Shown here one piece after another: positions 8,725 through 18,208 of a stretch of DNA of 63,051 nt. A model generated the notes under the pieces. The model had not been told where the DNA came from, searched no databases, and was given only the letters and a program-made list of their open reading frames with translations. The translations under genes and the position numbers were made by a program. Origin of the DNA: CAZUTO01 sp964623085 (GTDB lineage Bacteria > Pseudomonadota > Gammaproteobacteria > Pseudomonadales > GM7GCV1); assembly GCA_964623085.1 (NCBI GenBank), contig CAZUTO010000010.1:1-63051 (forward strand). The letters run 5' to 3'. The first letter of the stretch is position 1. Each line of letters starts with the position of its first letter.

Positions 8725-9786
8725 CTAACTATCACCTATCCTTTCCAACCGATAAGTACCATCTAGCACTCTCTGCCACCAAGCCTTGTTATCGAGATAC
8801 CATCTAACCGTTTTACGCAGTCCTGAATCAAAGTCTTCCTGTGGAACCCAGCCCAATTCTTTATCAATTTTGGAAGCGTCGATAGCGTAGCGCTGATCAT
8901 GGCCTGGGCGATCCTTCACAAAAGTGATCAGATCACGATAATGCGCAACCTGTTCTGGTTTTTGGGGTGCAAGCTCTTCGAGTAATTCACAAATACTTTC
9001 GACAACGGAAAGATTCGTTTTCTCATTGTGCCCACCAATGTTGTAGGTTTCCCCAATTTCTCCCTCTTCTAAAACTTTCACTAATGCCCGAGCATGATCT
9101 TCCACATAGAGCCAATCTCGGATTTGCTGGCCATCTCCGTAAACTGGTAGCGATTTACCCTCCAAGGCATTCAATATGACATGGGGTATGAGCTTTTCCG
9201 GAAAGTGATACGGGCCGTAATTATTCGAACAATTGGTAACAAGAACTGGTAGCCCATAGGTACGACACCAGGCTCTCACAAGGTGGTCAGAACTCGCTTT
9301 GCTCGCAGAGTAAGGCGAGCTGGGGTCGTATGATGTGTTTTCGGTAAACAACGCCTCAGTGCCGAACAAATCACCATAAACTTCATCAGTAGAAATATGG
9401 TGAAAGCGGAACGTCTCTGCAGCGGGCTTCTCAAGTGACTGCCAATATTCCCTCGCTGCTTCAAGCATATTGTAGGTACCGACAACATTTGTCTGGATAA
9501 ATTGCCCTGGACCGTCAATAGAACGATCCACATGTGATTCTGCAGCAAGGTGCATCACCGCATCGGGACGGAAGCTCTGAAAAATCGCTTGTATAGCAGG
9601 AAAATCACAAATATCCGTATGGCTAAATTGATAGCGCGCACTGTCTTCTGCGCCAGGCAGTGTTTCTAAGTTCCCCGCGTAGGTCAGTGCATCGATATTG
9701 ATAATCTCGTGTTCAGTATTCTCCAATATATGTCGGACTACCGCGCTGCCAATAAATCCGGCTCCACCGGTAATTAGAATTCTCAT
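8725..9786 (-). CDS. rfbB: dTDP-glucose 4,6-dehydratase
   Basis: This is the second enzyme of dTDP-L-rhamnose synthesis, converting dTDP-glucose to dTDP-4-keto-6-deoxyglucose in the cytoplasm. It has 353 residues, the family length. The short-chain dehydrogenase NAD site GGAGFIGS is at residues 7-14, the STDEVYGD signature with catalytic Asp-Glu lies near residue 135, and YSASKAS carries the catalytic Tyr and Lys. The stop of rfbD and the ATG of this gene abut at 9786, so it is last in the rfbACDB order. About 340 bases separate its stop from the start of the GfcA-like gene; I see no convincing terminator there. Confidence 0.97.
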   Translation of the reverse strand: MRILITGGAGFIGSAVVRHILENTEHEIINIDALTYAGNLETLPGAEDSARYQFSHTDICDFPAIQAIFQSFRPDAVMHLAAESHVDRSIDGPGQFIQTNVVGTYNMLEAAREYWQSLEKPAAETFRFHHISTDEVYGDLFGTEALFTENTSYDPSSPYSASKASSDHLVRAWCRTYGLPVLVTNCSNNYGPYHFPEKLIPHVILNALEGKSLPVYGDGQQIRDWLYVEDHARALVKVLEEGEIGETYNIGGHNEKTNLSVVESICELLEELAPQKPEQVAHYRDLITFVKDRPGHDQRYAIDASKIDKELGWVPQEDFDSGLRKTVRWYLDNKAWWQRVLDGTYRLERIGDS

Positions 9787-10697
9787 TAGGATACTACTCC
9801 GGAAGTATTTGATAGCCGTGCCAAAACATCTGCCAATGCATCTTCAACATTTGCTTGCTCTACGCCAAATGCACGCTGAATGCTCTGAGTGTCTAATACC
9901 GAATACGACGGCCTTTTGGCTTTAGTAGGGTATTCTGCACTGGCAATTGCGTTCACCTTTGGTCGTTTTTCGATTAATCCCTGCGCCGCTGCCATTTTGA
10001 AAACCAACTCGGCAAACGCATGCCAGCTCATGGTTGGCTGATCGACATAATGATAAACGCCCCAAGATTTCTCACCATCTTGAATCGATCGGCAGATTTT
10101 AAGGATTGCAGCAGCAATATTTCCAGCATAGGTCGGACAACCGATTTGATCACTCACCACACCTAACTCATCACGATCCGTCGCCAATCTCAACATAGTT
10201 TTGACAAAGTTATTCCCGTACTCACTGTATACCCAAGCAGTACGAACAATCACCAGTTCATCCAACTCTGCCTGCGCTAATTTTTCACCCGCAAGTTTAC
10301 TCTCACCATAAACCCCAATCGGAGATGTCGATGAATCAGGTAAATAAGGCTCAGTCGCGCTGCCATCGAACACATAGTCCGTCGAAACATGGACCATAGG
10401 GATACCCATCTTCGAGCATGCCGCAGCTAAATGCTGCGTTCCCTGAGCGTTGACAGCATAGGCGCTGTCGACTTCATCCTCTGCGCGATCAACTGCCGTA
10501 TATGCCGCCGCATTGATAAGCAAATCCGGCTGGTGTTTCTCAAACTCAGAAAAAACCGCATCTGCAAAGGTGATATCTAATTCTGCTCGGGCTAAGACTA
10601 CTGCCTCGAATTGCCCAGCATCTTCAATATTCTCGCTGGTCATGCGCGCCAAACACTGGCCGAGCTGACCATTCGCGCCAGCAACTAAAAGCTTCAA
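9786..10697 (-). CDS. rfbD: dTDP-4-dehydrorhamnose reductase
   Basis: This enzyme catalyses the last step of dTDP-L-rhamnose synthesis, NAD(P)H-dependent reduction of dTDP-4-keto-rhamnose. It has 303 residues. It shows the nucleotide-binding start GANGQLGQ, the VSTDYVFDG signature and the catalytic YGESKLAGE (Tyr-x3-Lys). Its start overlaps the rfbC stop by four bases and its stop touches the rfbB start by one base, both typical of tight coupling. Confidence 0.96.
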   Translation of the reverse strand: MKLLVAGANGQLGQCLARMTSENIEDAGQFEAVVLARAELDITFADAVFSEFEKHQPDLLINAAAYTAVDRAEDEVDSAYAVNAQGTQHLAAACSKMGIPMVHVSTDYVFDGSATEPYLPDSSTSPIGVYGESKLAGEKLAQAELDELVIVRTAWVYSEYGNNFVKTMLRLATDRDELGVVSDQIGCPTYAGNIAAAILKICRSIQDGEKSWGVYHYVDQPTMSWHAFAELVFKMAAAQGLIEKRPKVNAIASAEYPTKAKRPSYSVLDTQSIQRAFGVEQANVEDALADVLARLSNTSGVVS

Positions 10698-11230
10698 TCA
10701 AACTGCTCCTTAAAACCCGGAGCCACGCTATCTTTCTCAGATAACATCGGCTGAACGCTATCTGGCCAGACTATGCCTACGTCTGGGTCGTTCCACTTTA
10801 GGGCACCTTCATCCGCTGGGTCATAGTAGTCAGTGCATTTGTATTCAAAATCGGCAGAATCTGACAACACCAAAAAGCCATGTGCAAGACCGGGCGGCAC
10901 CCAAAACTGTCGCTTGTTTTCAGCAGAGAGAATAGTGCCTTCCCATTTGCCAAAGGTAGGCGAACTCTTACGAATATCTACAGCGACATCAAACACTTCA
11001 CCAGACACAACCCGAACAAGCTTGCCTTGCGGTTTTGTCTTTTGATAATGCAAGCCGCGGAGCACGCCTTTTGCTGATCGAGAGTGGTTATCCTGAACAA
11101 AAGGCAGGTTTATACCCGCCTCGGCATAACGTTCTTGCTGGAACGTTTCGAGGAAAAATCCTCGCTGATCGCCAAAGACCTTTGGCTCAATAATTTTAAC
11201 GTCGGCTATGGACGTATCGATCACGTTCAT
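10694..11230 (-). CDS. rfbC: dTDP-4-dehydrorhamnose 3,5-epimerase
   Basis: This enzyme epimerises C3 and C5 of the 4-keto-6-deoxy sugar in dTDP-rhamnose synthesis. It has 178 residues, typical for RmlC. The cupin fold signature includes the catalytic His at residue 61 in VLRGLHYQ, followed by GKLVRVVSGEVFDVAVDIR and the PPGLAHGF motif. It lies four bases after rfbA and overlaps rfbD by four bases. Confidence 0.96.
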   Translation of the reverse strand: MNVIDTSIADVKIIEPKVFGDQRGFFLETFQQERYAEAGINLPFVQDNHSRSAKGVLRGLHYQKTKPQGKLVRVVSGEVFDVAVDIRKSSPTFGKWEGTILSAENKRQFWVPPGLAHGFLVLSDSADFEYKCTDYYDPADEGALKWNDPDVGIVWPDSVQPMLSEKDSVAPGFKEQFD

Positions 11231-11234
11231 AGCG

Positions 11235-12116
11235 TTAGTGATACCCTGCTGCCACTTTTAAGAGGTATTGGCCGTATCCCGTTTTTTTCAACGTTTCACC
11301 CTGCGTGACTAATTCATCCTGAGAAACCCAGCCATTCTGATAGGCAATTTCTTCAAGGCAAGCAATTTTAAACCCTTGGCGCTGCTCAACGGTTTGGACA
11401 AATTGTCCTGCCTGAATCAATGAATCATGCGTGCCAGTATCAAGCCATGCAAATCCACGACCGAGTAGGCCGACATGAAGCTGACCCTGCTCTAGGTATG
11501 CATTGTTCACGTCCGTGATTTCTAGCTCACCACGCGCAGATGGCACGACATTCTTGGCGATATCCACGACATTATTGTCATAGAAATACAGTCCCGTGAC
11601 AGCGTAATTAGATTTTGGCGCATCAGGCTTTTCTTCAATACTGATCGCTTTACCAGTTGCGTCAAACTCCACAACACCGAACCTCTGTGGATCAGTAACA
11701 TGGTAGCCAAACACAGTGGCGCCTTGGTCACGTTGGCCAGCTTCAACTAGTTTTTCGGAGAAATGTTCACCAAAAAAGATATTGTCGCCTAATACCAAGC
11801 ATGCGTTATCGTTCCCAATATGCTCTTCGCCAATTAGAAAAGCTTGCGCTAGGCCATCAGGGCTAGGCTGCTCCGCATAGCTGATAGCCACACCGAATTG
11901 GCTACCATCACCCAAGAGTTTTTGAAAATTAGGGAGATCTTCAGGCGTAGAGATGACTAATATGTCTCTTATTCCAGCGAGCATCAGCGTAGACAATGGA
12001 TAATAAATCATTGGCTTGTCATAGATGGGCAACATCTGCTTAGACACGCCTTTAGTAATAGGGTGAAGCCGTGTACCTGAGCCACCTGCTAAAACAATAC
12101 CTTTATATTTGCTCAC
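11235..12116 (-). CDS. rfbA: glucose-1-phosphate thymidylyltransferase
   Basis: This enzyme makes dTDP-glucose from glucose-1-phosphate and dTTP, the entry step to dTDP-rhamnose. It has 293 residues. The nucleotidyltransferase signature LAGGSGTRLHPIT is at residues 9-21, followed by KQMLPIYDKPMIYYPL, and VLGDNIFFG supplies the metal-binding Asp. It starts 12 bases after the glmS stop, which implies one transcript from the amino-sugar genes into the rhamnose genes. Confidence 0.97.
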   Translation of the reverse strand: MSKYKGIVLAGGSGTRLHPITKGVSKQMLPIYDKPMIYYPLSTLMLAGIRDILVISTPEDLPNFQKLLGDGSQFGVAISYAEQPSPDGLAQAFLIGEEHIGNDNACLVLGDNIFFGEHFSEKLVEAGQRDQGATVFGYHVTDPQRFGVVEFDATGKAISIEEKPDAPKSNYAVTGLYFYDNNVVDIAKNVVPSARGELEITDVNNAYLEQGQLHVGLLGRGFAWLDTGTHDSLIQAGQFVQTVEQRQGFKIACLEEIAYQNGWVSQDELVTQGETLKKTGYGQYLLKVAAGYH

Positions 12117-12128
12117 GGGGTGAGTCTC

Positions 12129-13958
12129 CTATTCAACAGTCACAGATTTAGCTAAATTTCGCGGCTGGTCCACATCCGTTCCTTTGACGAGGGCAACGTA
12201 ATAAGCGAGCAATTGCAGCGGGATGGAATAAACAATTGGCTGCACCAACTCAGAGACATGAGGCACTTTAACCACATATGTGGACTCATCGTGTTCAAAG
12301 CCTGCATCTGCATCCGCAAATACGAAGAGCTGTCCACCGCGTGCTTTCACCTCTTCCAAATTTGATTTAATTTTTTCCAGAACATCGTTGTTTGGCGCCA
12401 CCGCAACAACTGGCATTTCACTATCTATCAGAGCAAGAGGGCCGTGCTTTAGCTCTCCTGCTGGGTATGCTTCGGCGTGAATATAGGAGATCTCTTTGAG
12501 CTTTAGCGACCCTTCTTTTGCCACAGGGTACTGCACCCCCCGTCCTAAAAATAGCGCGTTGAATTTATCGGCAAATTGGTAACTCAGTTCTTTTAATTCT
12601 GGTTCTAATGTCAGCAACTGACGACAAATATCCGGAAGTGCTTTCAGCTCAGCAACGACCTCTTTCTGCATCTCTTCAGCGACATTCTTGGCCTTGCCAA
12701 TGGCCGCAACCACCAATAATAGCGCTGTCAGCTGTGTCGTAAATGCTTTGGTAGACGCAACACCAATTTCAGGGCCGGCACGTGTCAACAAGCAATGATC
12801 TGACTCGCGCACCAAAGAGCTACTAGATACATTACAAACAGCGAGCGTCGCGGCGTAGCCGAGTTCCTTCGCTTTACCCAGCGCAGCCATCGTATCGGCT
12901 GTCTCTCCTGACTGTGAAATAGTCACAAACAAAGCGTCATCTGGCACTACCACATGCCGATAGCGATATTCACTTGCCACCTCAACAGCAACGGGAAGGT
13001 TGAGATGCTCCTCGATCCAATGTTTGGCAATTAGTCCGGCATGATAACTGGTTCCACAAGCAACAATATCTATGGCTTTGATTTGAGCCAGCGTTTTTCC
13101 TAGATCAGCACCAAAAGACTCAAGAAGAATGCCATTGGAGCCAACATGCCCTTCTACCGTCCGTCTAATAACATCGGGCTGCTCGTAGATTTCCTTGAGC
13201 ATAAAATGCTTAAAGCGCCCCTTTTCAGCGTCGAAAATATCTTCTGAAATAATATCGGAACGACGTTTAACCGCTTCACCGGCCTTATCAAAGATACTGA
13301 TTTCATTCTTAGAAACACGGCCGTAATCGCCGTCCTCCAAAAACATGAATCGATCAGTAACAGGACGGAGGGCAACTTGATCAGAAGCGACATAATTTTC
13401 GCCGATCCCGAGTCCTAATACTAAAGGGCTACCTTGCCTAGCAACATAGAGGTTTTCGGAATCTTCGCTGCTTAGCACACACAGTGCATAGGCACCTTCC
13501 AATTTGGCAATCGTTGCCTCAAGCGCGGCCATCATATTTTTGCCACTTTGAACTTCGCTGTGCATTAGATGCGCAATCACTTCAGTATCGGTTTCAGATT
13601 GAAATACATAGCCGGAAGAGACTAATTCCGAGCGAAGCTGTTCGTGATTTTCAACAATCCCGTTGTGCACAACAGAAATATAGTCTGAACAGTGAGGGTG
13701 CGCGTTTTCTTCGGATGGCCGACCATGGGTTGCCCAGCGTGTATGCGCGATCCCTTGGACACCCTGAATATCCAACCCTTCCAAGCGCTGACTAAGCTCA
13801 GCCACCTTGCCCATCGCTTTATGGCAATGCAATTCGCCTGAACTTTCAACCACAGCGACGCCCGCTGAATCATAGCCGCGATACTCCAAACGACGGAGAC
13901 CTTCCATAAGAATCTCGATAACACTTCGTTCCGCGATTGCACCCACGATGCCGCACAT
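12129..13958 (-). CDS. glmS: glutamine-fructose-6-phosphate aminotransferase (isomerizing)
   Basis: This enzyme makes glucosamine-6-phosphate from fructose-6-phosphate and glutamine, the first step to UDP-GlcNAc. It has 609 residues, the E. coli length. Cys2 (MCGIVGA) is the glutaminase nucleophile, HTRWATHG and HPH belong to the same N-terminal domain, and two SIS domains follow with CGTSYHAG, SQSGETADT and the C-terminal DVDQPRNLAKSVTVE. Placed between glmU and rfbA in one direction. No glmS riboswitch-like leader fits in the 82 bases upstream. Confidence 0.98.
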   Translation of the reverse strand: MCGIVGAIAERSVIEILMEGLRRLEYRGYDSAGVAVVESSGELHCHKAMGKVAELSQRLEGLDIQGVQGIAHTRWATHGRPSEENAHPHCSDYISVVHNGIVENHEQLRSELVSSGYVFQSETDTEVIAHLMHSEVQSGKNMMAALEATIAKLEGAYALCVLSSEDSENLYVARQGSPLVLGLGIGENYVASDQVALRPVTDRFMFLEDGDYGRVSKNEISIFDKAGEAVKRRSDIISEDIFDAEKGRFKHFMLKEIYEQPDVIRRTVEGHVGSNGILLESFGADLGKTLAQIKAIDIVACGTSYHAGLIAKHWIEEHLNLPVAVEVASEYRYRHVVVPDDALFVTISQSGETADTMAALGKAKELGYAATLAVCNVSSSSLVRESDHCLLTRAGPEIGVASTKAFTTQLTALLLVVAAIGKAKNVAEEMQKEVVAELKALPDICRQLLTLEPELKELSYQFADKFNALFLGRGVQYPVAKEGSLKLKEISYIHAEAYPAGELKHGPLALIDSEMPVVAVAPNNDVLEKIKSNLEEVKARGGQLFVFADADAGFEHDESTYVVKVPHVSELVQPIVYSIPLQLLAYYVALVKGTDVDQPRNLAKSVTVE

Positions 13959-14005
13959 TTAAGGGATTTCCTTTAGTGTTTTATTTTTGAGAAGTCGAGA
14001 TTATC

Positions 14006-14030
14006 AAAAACACTGATGAAGATCAGTGTT
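14006..14030 (-). terminator. hairpin terminator after glmU
   Basis: AACACTGAT (14009-14017), loop GAAG, and ATCAGTGTT (14022-14030) make a perfect nine-base-pair stem. On the minus strand it is followed by a short T run. It lies between the glmU stop and the glmS start, so it probably reduces read-through into glmS rather than fully ending transcription. Confidence 0.7.
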
Positions 14031-14040
14031 AATCGGGCGT

Positions 14041-15390
14041 TTATTTGCGCCAGTCTTCAATATTTCGCTGTTTCGCACGCGCGATGGCTAATGAATCCTT
14101 TGCAACCGACTTGGTAATCACCGAACCCGCACCTATGGTCACACCAGCAGCGATATCCACTGGTGCGACGATTGCGGTATTGGATCCCACGAAGACCTCT
14201 TTGCCAATTTGGGTTTTATGCTTGTTCACACCATCATAATTGCAAGTGATAGTGCCAGCGCCTATATTCGCATTTGCACCAATTTCAGCATCACCCAAAT
14301 AGCTGAGATGACTCGCTTTGGCACCGGCGTCAAGCCGAGTTTTCTTTGTCTCAACAAAGTTACCTATTTTTACATCAGCACCTAGCTCTGTGCCCTCTCT
14401 CAATCTAGCATAAGGTCCTATCTGGGTATTTTCGCCAATTACGGCGCCATCGATGTGCGAAAAGGGCTTGATGATAGAACCATCGGCAATTTCTGAATTG
14501 CGAATCACGCAATGAGAACCGACAACCACATTGTTTCCAAGCGCAACCTCACCTTCGAACACTACGTTCACATCAATGGAAACATCTTCTCCTACAGTCA
14601 GTGAGCCACGTAGGTCGAATCTCGCTGGATCAGTCAGTGTTACGCCTTCTTCAAGCAAACGATCAGCCAACACCTGTTGGTACATTCTTTCTAGCTCAGC
14701 GAGTTGTTTACGTGAATTAGCTCCCGACACTTCCCAATCATATGCTGGCTGGACGGCCTGCACTTCAACACCATCTGTAACGGCCATGGCGACAATATCC
14801 GTCAAGTAAAATTCGCCTGCCGCATTGTCATCGGATAACATCGCCAACCAACCTTTTAGCAATGCGCCTTTTGCAGCGAGAATTCCAGTATTTACTTCCT
14901 TAATTTCTAGCTGCTCTGAAGTCGCATCTTTCTGCTCAACAATGCCACACACTCGATCTTGATCGTTCCTGACAATACGGCCATAACCGGTGGGGTTATC
15001 CATATTGACGCTCAGTAACGATAAACCCAAGGCATCCGCTTGCTCAACCACTGCTGCAAGTGTTTCAGGCTGCACCAACGGCACATCACCGTAGAGCACT
15101 ATCACTACCGATTCATCATTAATATCATCAACAGCGCATTGCACGGCATGACCGGTTCCCAGCTGCTCTTCCTGAATCACATAGTCGAGATTAGAGCCAA
15201 ACGCATCTTTGATTTGGTCTGCACCAAACCCAACAATGGCCTGCATTCGCGACGGATTGAGGCGTTTGCCTGCATTGCACACATGAGCCAACATTGACTG
15301 ACCAGCGATTTGATGCAGAACTTTAGGCTGCTTGGATTTCATACGGCTGCCACGTCCAGCGGCGAGAATAAGGATGTGAGTGTTGGTCAT
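14041..15390 (-). CDS. glmU: bifunctional GlcNAc-1-phosphate uridylyltransferase / GlcN-1-phosphate acetyltransferase
   Basis: This enzyme carries out the final two steps to UDP-GlcNAc. It has 449 residues. The N-terminal pyrophosphorylase domain starts with LAAGRGSRMKSKQPKVLH. The C-terminal domain is a left-handed beta-helix of hexapeptide repeats (for example IGENTQIGPYARLREG) ending with the acetyltransferase core ETKKTRLDAGAKASHLSYLG and NIGAGTITCNYDG. It lies 38 bases downstream of ugd in the same direction. Confidence 0.98.
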   Translation of the reverse strand: MTNTHILILAAGRGSRMKSKQPKVLHQIAGQSMLAHVCNAGKRLNPSRMQAIVGFGADQIKDAFGSNLDYVIQEEQLGTGHAVQCAVDDINDESVVIVLYGDVPLVQPETLAAVVEQADALGLSLLSVNMDNPTGYGRIVRNDQDRVCGIVEQKDATSEQLEIKEVNTGILAAKGALLKGWLAMLSDDNAAGEFYLTDIVAMAVTDGVEVQAVQPAYDWEVSGANSRKQLAELERMYQQVLADRLLEEGVTLTDPARFDLRGSLTVGEDVSIDVNVVFEGEVALGNNVVVGSHCVIRNSEIADGSIIKPFSHIDGAVIGENTQIGPYARLREGTELGADVKIGNFVETKKTRLDAGAKASHLSYLGDAEIGANANIGAGTITCNYDGVNKHKTQIGKEVFVGSNTAIVAPVDIAAGVTIGAGSVITKSVAKDSLAIARAKQRNIEDWRK

Positions 15391-15428
15391 AAATCTTCGT
15401 ACTCTAGACTTGTTTAGATTGGGCGCTT

Positions 15429-16763
15429 CTAGACTGGCTTGGAAGACCGGCCAACGCCTGAGTAGCTAATGCCTTTTTCAGACATCAAATCAGGGTCGAA
15501 AAGATTCCGGCCATCTACAATTATCGGCGAAGAAAGCTTCTCTTTTATCAGATCAAAATCAGGCACCCAAAACTCTTTCCATTCCGTGACAACGACCAGC
15601 GCGTCAGCGCCTTCGAGCACATCATATTTTTTCTCGCAAAGGCGTAAGTCTTCTCTCTGCCCATATATTCTATTGCACTCGTCCATCGCTTCAGGGTCAT
15701 AGGCTTGTACTTTTGCGCCCGCGTCCCAAAGTGCTTCCATAAGGGTTCGGCTTGGCGCTTCGCGCATATCGTCAGTTTTTGGCTTAAACGCCAGACCCCA
15801 TAAACCTATGGTTTTACCTTCAAGATTGCCTTCAAATTCTCGATTTAATTTTTCAAAAAGTGTCTGTTTTTGTTTTTGGTTTCGCGCTTCCACTGCTTTT
15901 AGCATTTTGGCATCAAAATCAATTTCGTCGGCCGTGCGCATCAATGCTTGTACATCCTTTGGAAAACAAGAACCCCCGTAACCGCAACCGGGATAGATAA
16001 AGTGATAACCGATGCGAGGATCTGAACCAATACCCTTTCGAACTGACTCAACATCAGCATCTAGATGCTCCGCCAAATTAGCAATCTCGTTCATAAAACT
16101 AATTTTTGTTGCAAGCATACAGTTTGCTGCGTATTTGGTCAGTTCTGCACTGCGTATATCCATCACAATCATCTTGTCGCGATTGCGACTAAAAGGCATA
16201 TAGAGCTCTCTCATCACTTGAACAGCACTAGGAGAATCCGTTCCTATAATAATTCGATCTGGACGCAGACAATCTTCTACTGCTGCGCCTTCTTTTAAAA
16301 ATTCGGGATTAGAAACAACATCATAAGAAAGCGTTTTTCCTAATCGCTTAAGCACCTCATCAATTTTACTCTTTACTTTTTCAGCAGTACCAACTGGAAC
16401 CGTCGACTTTCCTACAACAAGTTTGTGCTCTTCCATGTGCTCAGCAATAGTAGAGGCAACGGCAAGAACATACTGCAGATCGGCAGAACCATCTTCGTCA
16501 GGAGGCGTGCCCACCGCGATAAAAATACATTTTCCGTGAGACACTCCTTCTTTGGCGTCAGTAGTAAAAGATAGACGACCCTTTTTTTGGTTTTCAATGA
16601 CGAGCGTATCTAGGCCCGGCTCAAAGATGGGGATCTCACCTTCCCTTAATCTTGCTACTTTCGTTTCGTCGACATCGACACAGATAACGTCATGGCCTAT
16701 CTCTGCCATGACCGCACCTTGCACAAGACCCACGTATCCGGTCCCGAATACCGTCACTTTCAT
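15429..16763 (-). CDS. ugd: UDP-glucose 6-dehydrogenase
   Basis: This enzyme oxidises UDP-glucose to UDP-glucuronate with two NAD+. It has 444 residues. The N-terminal Rossmann site is GTGYVGLVQGA, VGTPPDEDG follows at about 85-92, and the catalytic Cys266 lies in YPGCGYGGSCFPKD. The C-terminal domain carries LWGLAFKPKTDDMREAPS. It is first in the run ugd-glmU-glmS-rfbACDB and supplies a uronic acid for the polysaccharide. UDP-glucose rather than GDP-mannose is inferred from overall resemblance to the single-domain-linker Ugd of Pseudomonas and relatives. Confidence 0.92.
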   Translation of the reverse strand: MKVTVFGTGYVGLVQGAVMAEIGHDVICVDVDETKVARLREGEIPIFEPGLDTLVIENQKKGRLSFTTDAKEGVSHGKCIFIAVGTPPDEDGSADLQYVLAVASTIAEHMEEHKLVVGKSTVPVGTAEKVKSKIDEVLKRLGKTLSYDVVSNPEFLKEGAAVEDCLRPDRIIIGTDSPSAVQVMRELYMPFSRNRDKMIVMDIRSAELTKYAANCMLATKISFMNEIANLAEHLDADVESVRKGIGSDPRIGYHFIYPGCGYGGSCFPKDVQALMRTADEIDFDAKMLKAVEARNQKQKQTLFEKLNREFEGNLEGKTIGLWGLAFKPKTDDMREAPSRTLMEALWDAGAKVQAYDPEAMDECNRIYGQREDLRLCEKKYDVLEGADALVVVTEWKEFWVPDFDLIKEKLSSPIIVDGRNLFDPDLMSEKGISYSGVGRSSKPV

Positions 16764-16880
16764 TTAGTCACCCAACCACTAATTATTATTTTGTAACTCA
16801 AAAACACATGCTATCACAGCGTTATTATTCATTTACCATAGCAAAAAAGGTTCTCGTCGCTGTCGCGCAAATCAAGCAAC

Positions 16881-16904
16881 AAAAAAGGCAGCCAAAAGGC
16901 TGCC
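16881..16904 (-). terminator. intrinsic terminator of the MvaT-like gene
   Basis: GGCAGCC (16887-16893), loop AAAA, and GGCTGCC (16898-16904) form a seven-base-pair GC-rich stem. On the minus strand it is followed by TTTTTT. It stands 22 bases beyond the stop of the MvaT-like gene and ahead of ugd. Confidence 0.88.
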
Positions 16905-16925
16905 CATTTTCAGACTGCAATGCGC

Positions 16926-17303
16926 TTATTTTACTTCCATAGACTCTACGGTAACGCCTAAATCTGCCGCCCAACTTTTAAGTTCTTTATTATTAGTTCG
17001 CTTCGCTTTAATGATGGCACCAGTTTTAGGATGCTTAAACTTTCTAGTCGGAGGAGATTTTCTTACTCGCTTCTTCTTGGCCTTATTTGCCGCAGCCGGC
17101 TTCGCACTTTTAGTAACTTTGCCAGCATCTGGGAACGCAGCTTTTAAATCAGCGACTGTCTTAGAGTGTTTTTTTAACACTTTATTAATATCGCTAATAA
17201 ATCTGAGTTCCTTTTTCATCCGAGCGCTCTTTTCCATCTTTTCCAATTCGCCTTTAAGGCGGTCGAGTTCTTGGAGTTTTTTTCGATACGCTGCGATTTT
17301 CAA
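16926..17303 (-). CDS. MvaT/H-NS-like nucleoid-associated protein
   Basis: The protein has 125 residues. The first 55 residues are a charged coiled coil (YRKKLQELDRLKGELEKMEK) including KKELRFISDINKVL, which resembles the LKKELEFEEKLRALM segment of Pseudomonas MvaT. A lysine/alanine-rich linker follows at about 65-85. The C-terminal domain from about 86 reads RKFKHPKTGAIIKAKRTNNK, then ELKSWAADLG, close to the MvaT AT-hook-like DNA-binding domain (KNPHTGE, then KxLKxW). Proteins of this type bind AT-rich DNA and silence acquired genes. It is monocistronic, with its own terminator. The assignment rests on pattern recognition, not alignment. Confidence 0.7.
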   Translation of the reverse strand: MKIAAYRKKLQELDRLKGELEKMEKSARMKKELRFISDINKVLKKHSKTVADLKAAFPDAGKVTKSAKPAAANKAKKKRVRKSPPTRKFKHPKTGAIIKAKRTNNKELKSWAADLGVTVESMEVK

Positions 17304-17377
17304 ACTTTAGTACCTCTGATAATGGGATTAACTTTAGCAGGCCTAATTATAGATAACCTTATTACAAAAAGTCTCGA

Positions 17378-18208
17378 TTAATTTTTACCACGAGATCGAA
17401 GCTTTTTCTCCTGACGTTCTCGCTTGCTTTTTCCTCCCGGGACAAAATCAGAGATATTCGGAACAGGCATTTGGCAAGACTTATAAAGGGCTTTAATTTC
17501 TCCGGAAGGCAAATCAATCCATTGGCCCGAGCGAAGATAACTTGGCATAAAAACGGAACCGTATCGAACACGTTTTAAGCGATTAACTTTAAGACCTTGG
17601 GATTCCCATAATCGTCGCACTTCTCGATTACGTCCTTCCATAAGACAAACCGTATACCACTTGTTTAGGCCGCCGTCGTTCTCTCCCTTAACGATATCAC
17701 TAAACTTGGCCAGCCCGTCTTCCAGTTCTACTCCGGCCAACATTGTGGAAATATGTTTTTCACTCACATCGCCGAATACACGAACTAGATATTCTCGATC
17801 AATATTTGAAGATGGATGCATCAATTTATTTGCCAATTCACCATCCGTAGTAAAAAGTAGCAACCCAGATGTATTAATATCTAGTCGGCCTACATTTATC
17901 CAGCGCTGATTGTGTAATCTAGGAAGGCTAGAGAATACAGTGGTTCGCCCTTTTTCGTCCTTACGCGTACACACTTGACCTTCAGGTTTGTTGTAGAGAA
18001 TCACTCGAATAGAAGTGTTTTTTCCCTCCACCAACTGCCCATCTACTTCAATTTTATCTTGATCTTGAGCTCGATCACCCAAAGTGGCTTGGCGGCCATT
18101 TACATAGATTCGTCCATCAGCGATGGCCTTTTCCATCGCACGACGCGAACCAACGCCGCGCCGCGCCAAAATCTTCTGAATCTTTTCTCCTGGCGCAGCT
18201 TGCTCCAT
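17378..18208 (-). CDS. rluB: 23S rRNA pseudouridine synthase RluB-type
   Basis: This enzyme isomerises a uridine in 23S rRNA (U2605 in E. coli). It has 276 residues. The S4 RNA-binding domain is at about 9-60 (KIQKILARRGVGSRRAME). The catalytic Asp110 is in VGRLDINTSGLLLFT, followed by REYLVRVFG and the RNREVRRLWESQG signature. The basic tail (KSKRERQEKKLRSRG) is usual for RluB. Its ATG overlaps the scpB stop (TGATG), and rluB next to scpB is a widespread arrangement. Confidence 0.95.
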   Translation of the reverse strand: MEQAAPGEKIQKILARRGVGSRRAMEKAIADGRIYVNGRQATLGDRAQDQDKIEVDGQLVEGKNTSIRVILYNKPEGQVCTRKDEKGRTTVFSSLPRLHNQRWINVGRLDINTSGLLLFTTDGELANKLMHPSSNIDREYLVRVFGDVSEKHISTMLAGVELEDGLAKFSDIVKGENDGGLNKWYTVCLMEGRNREVRRLWESQGLKVNRLKRVRYGSVFMPSYLRSGQWIDLPSGEIKALYKSCQMPVPNISDFVPGGKSKRERQEKKLRSRGKN

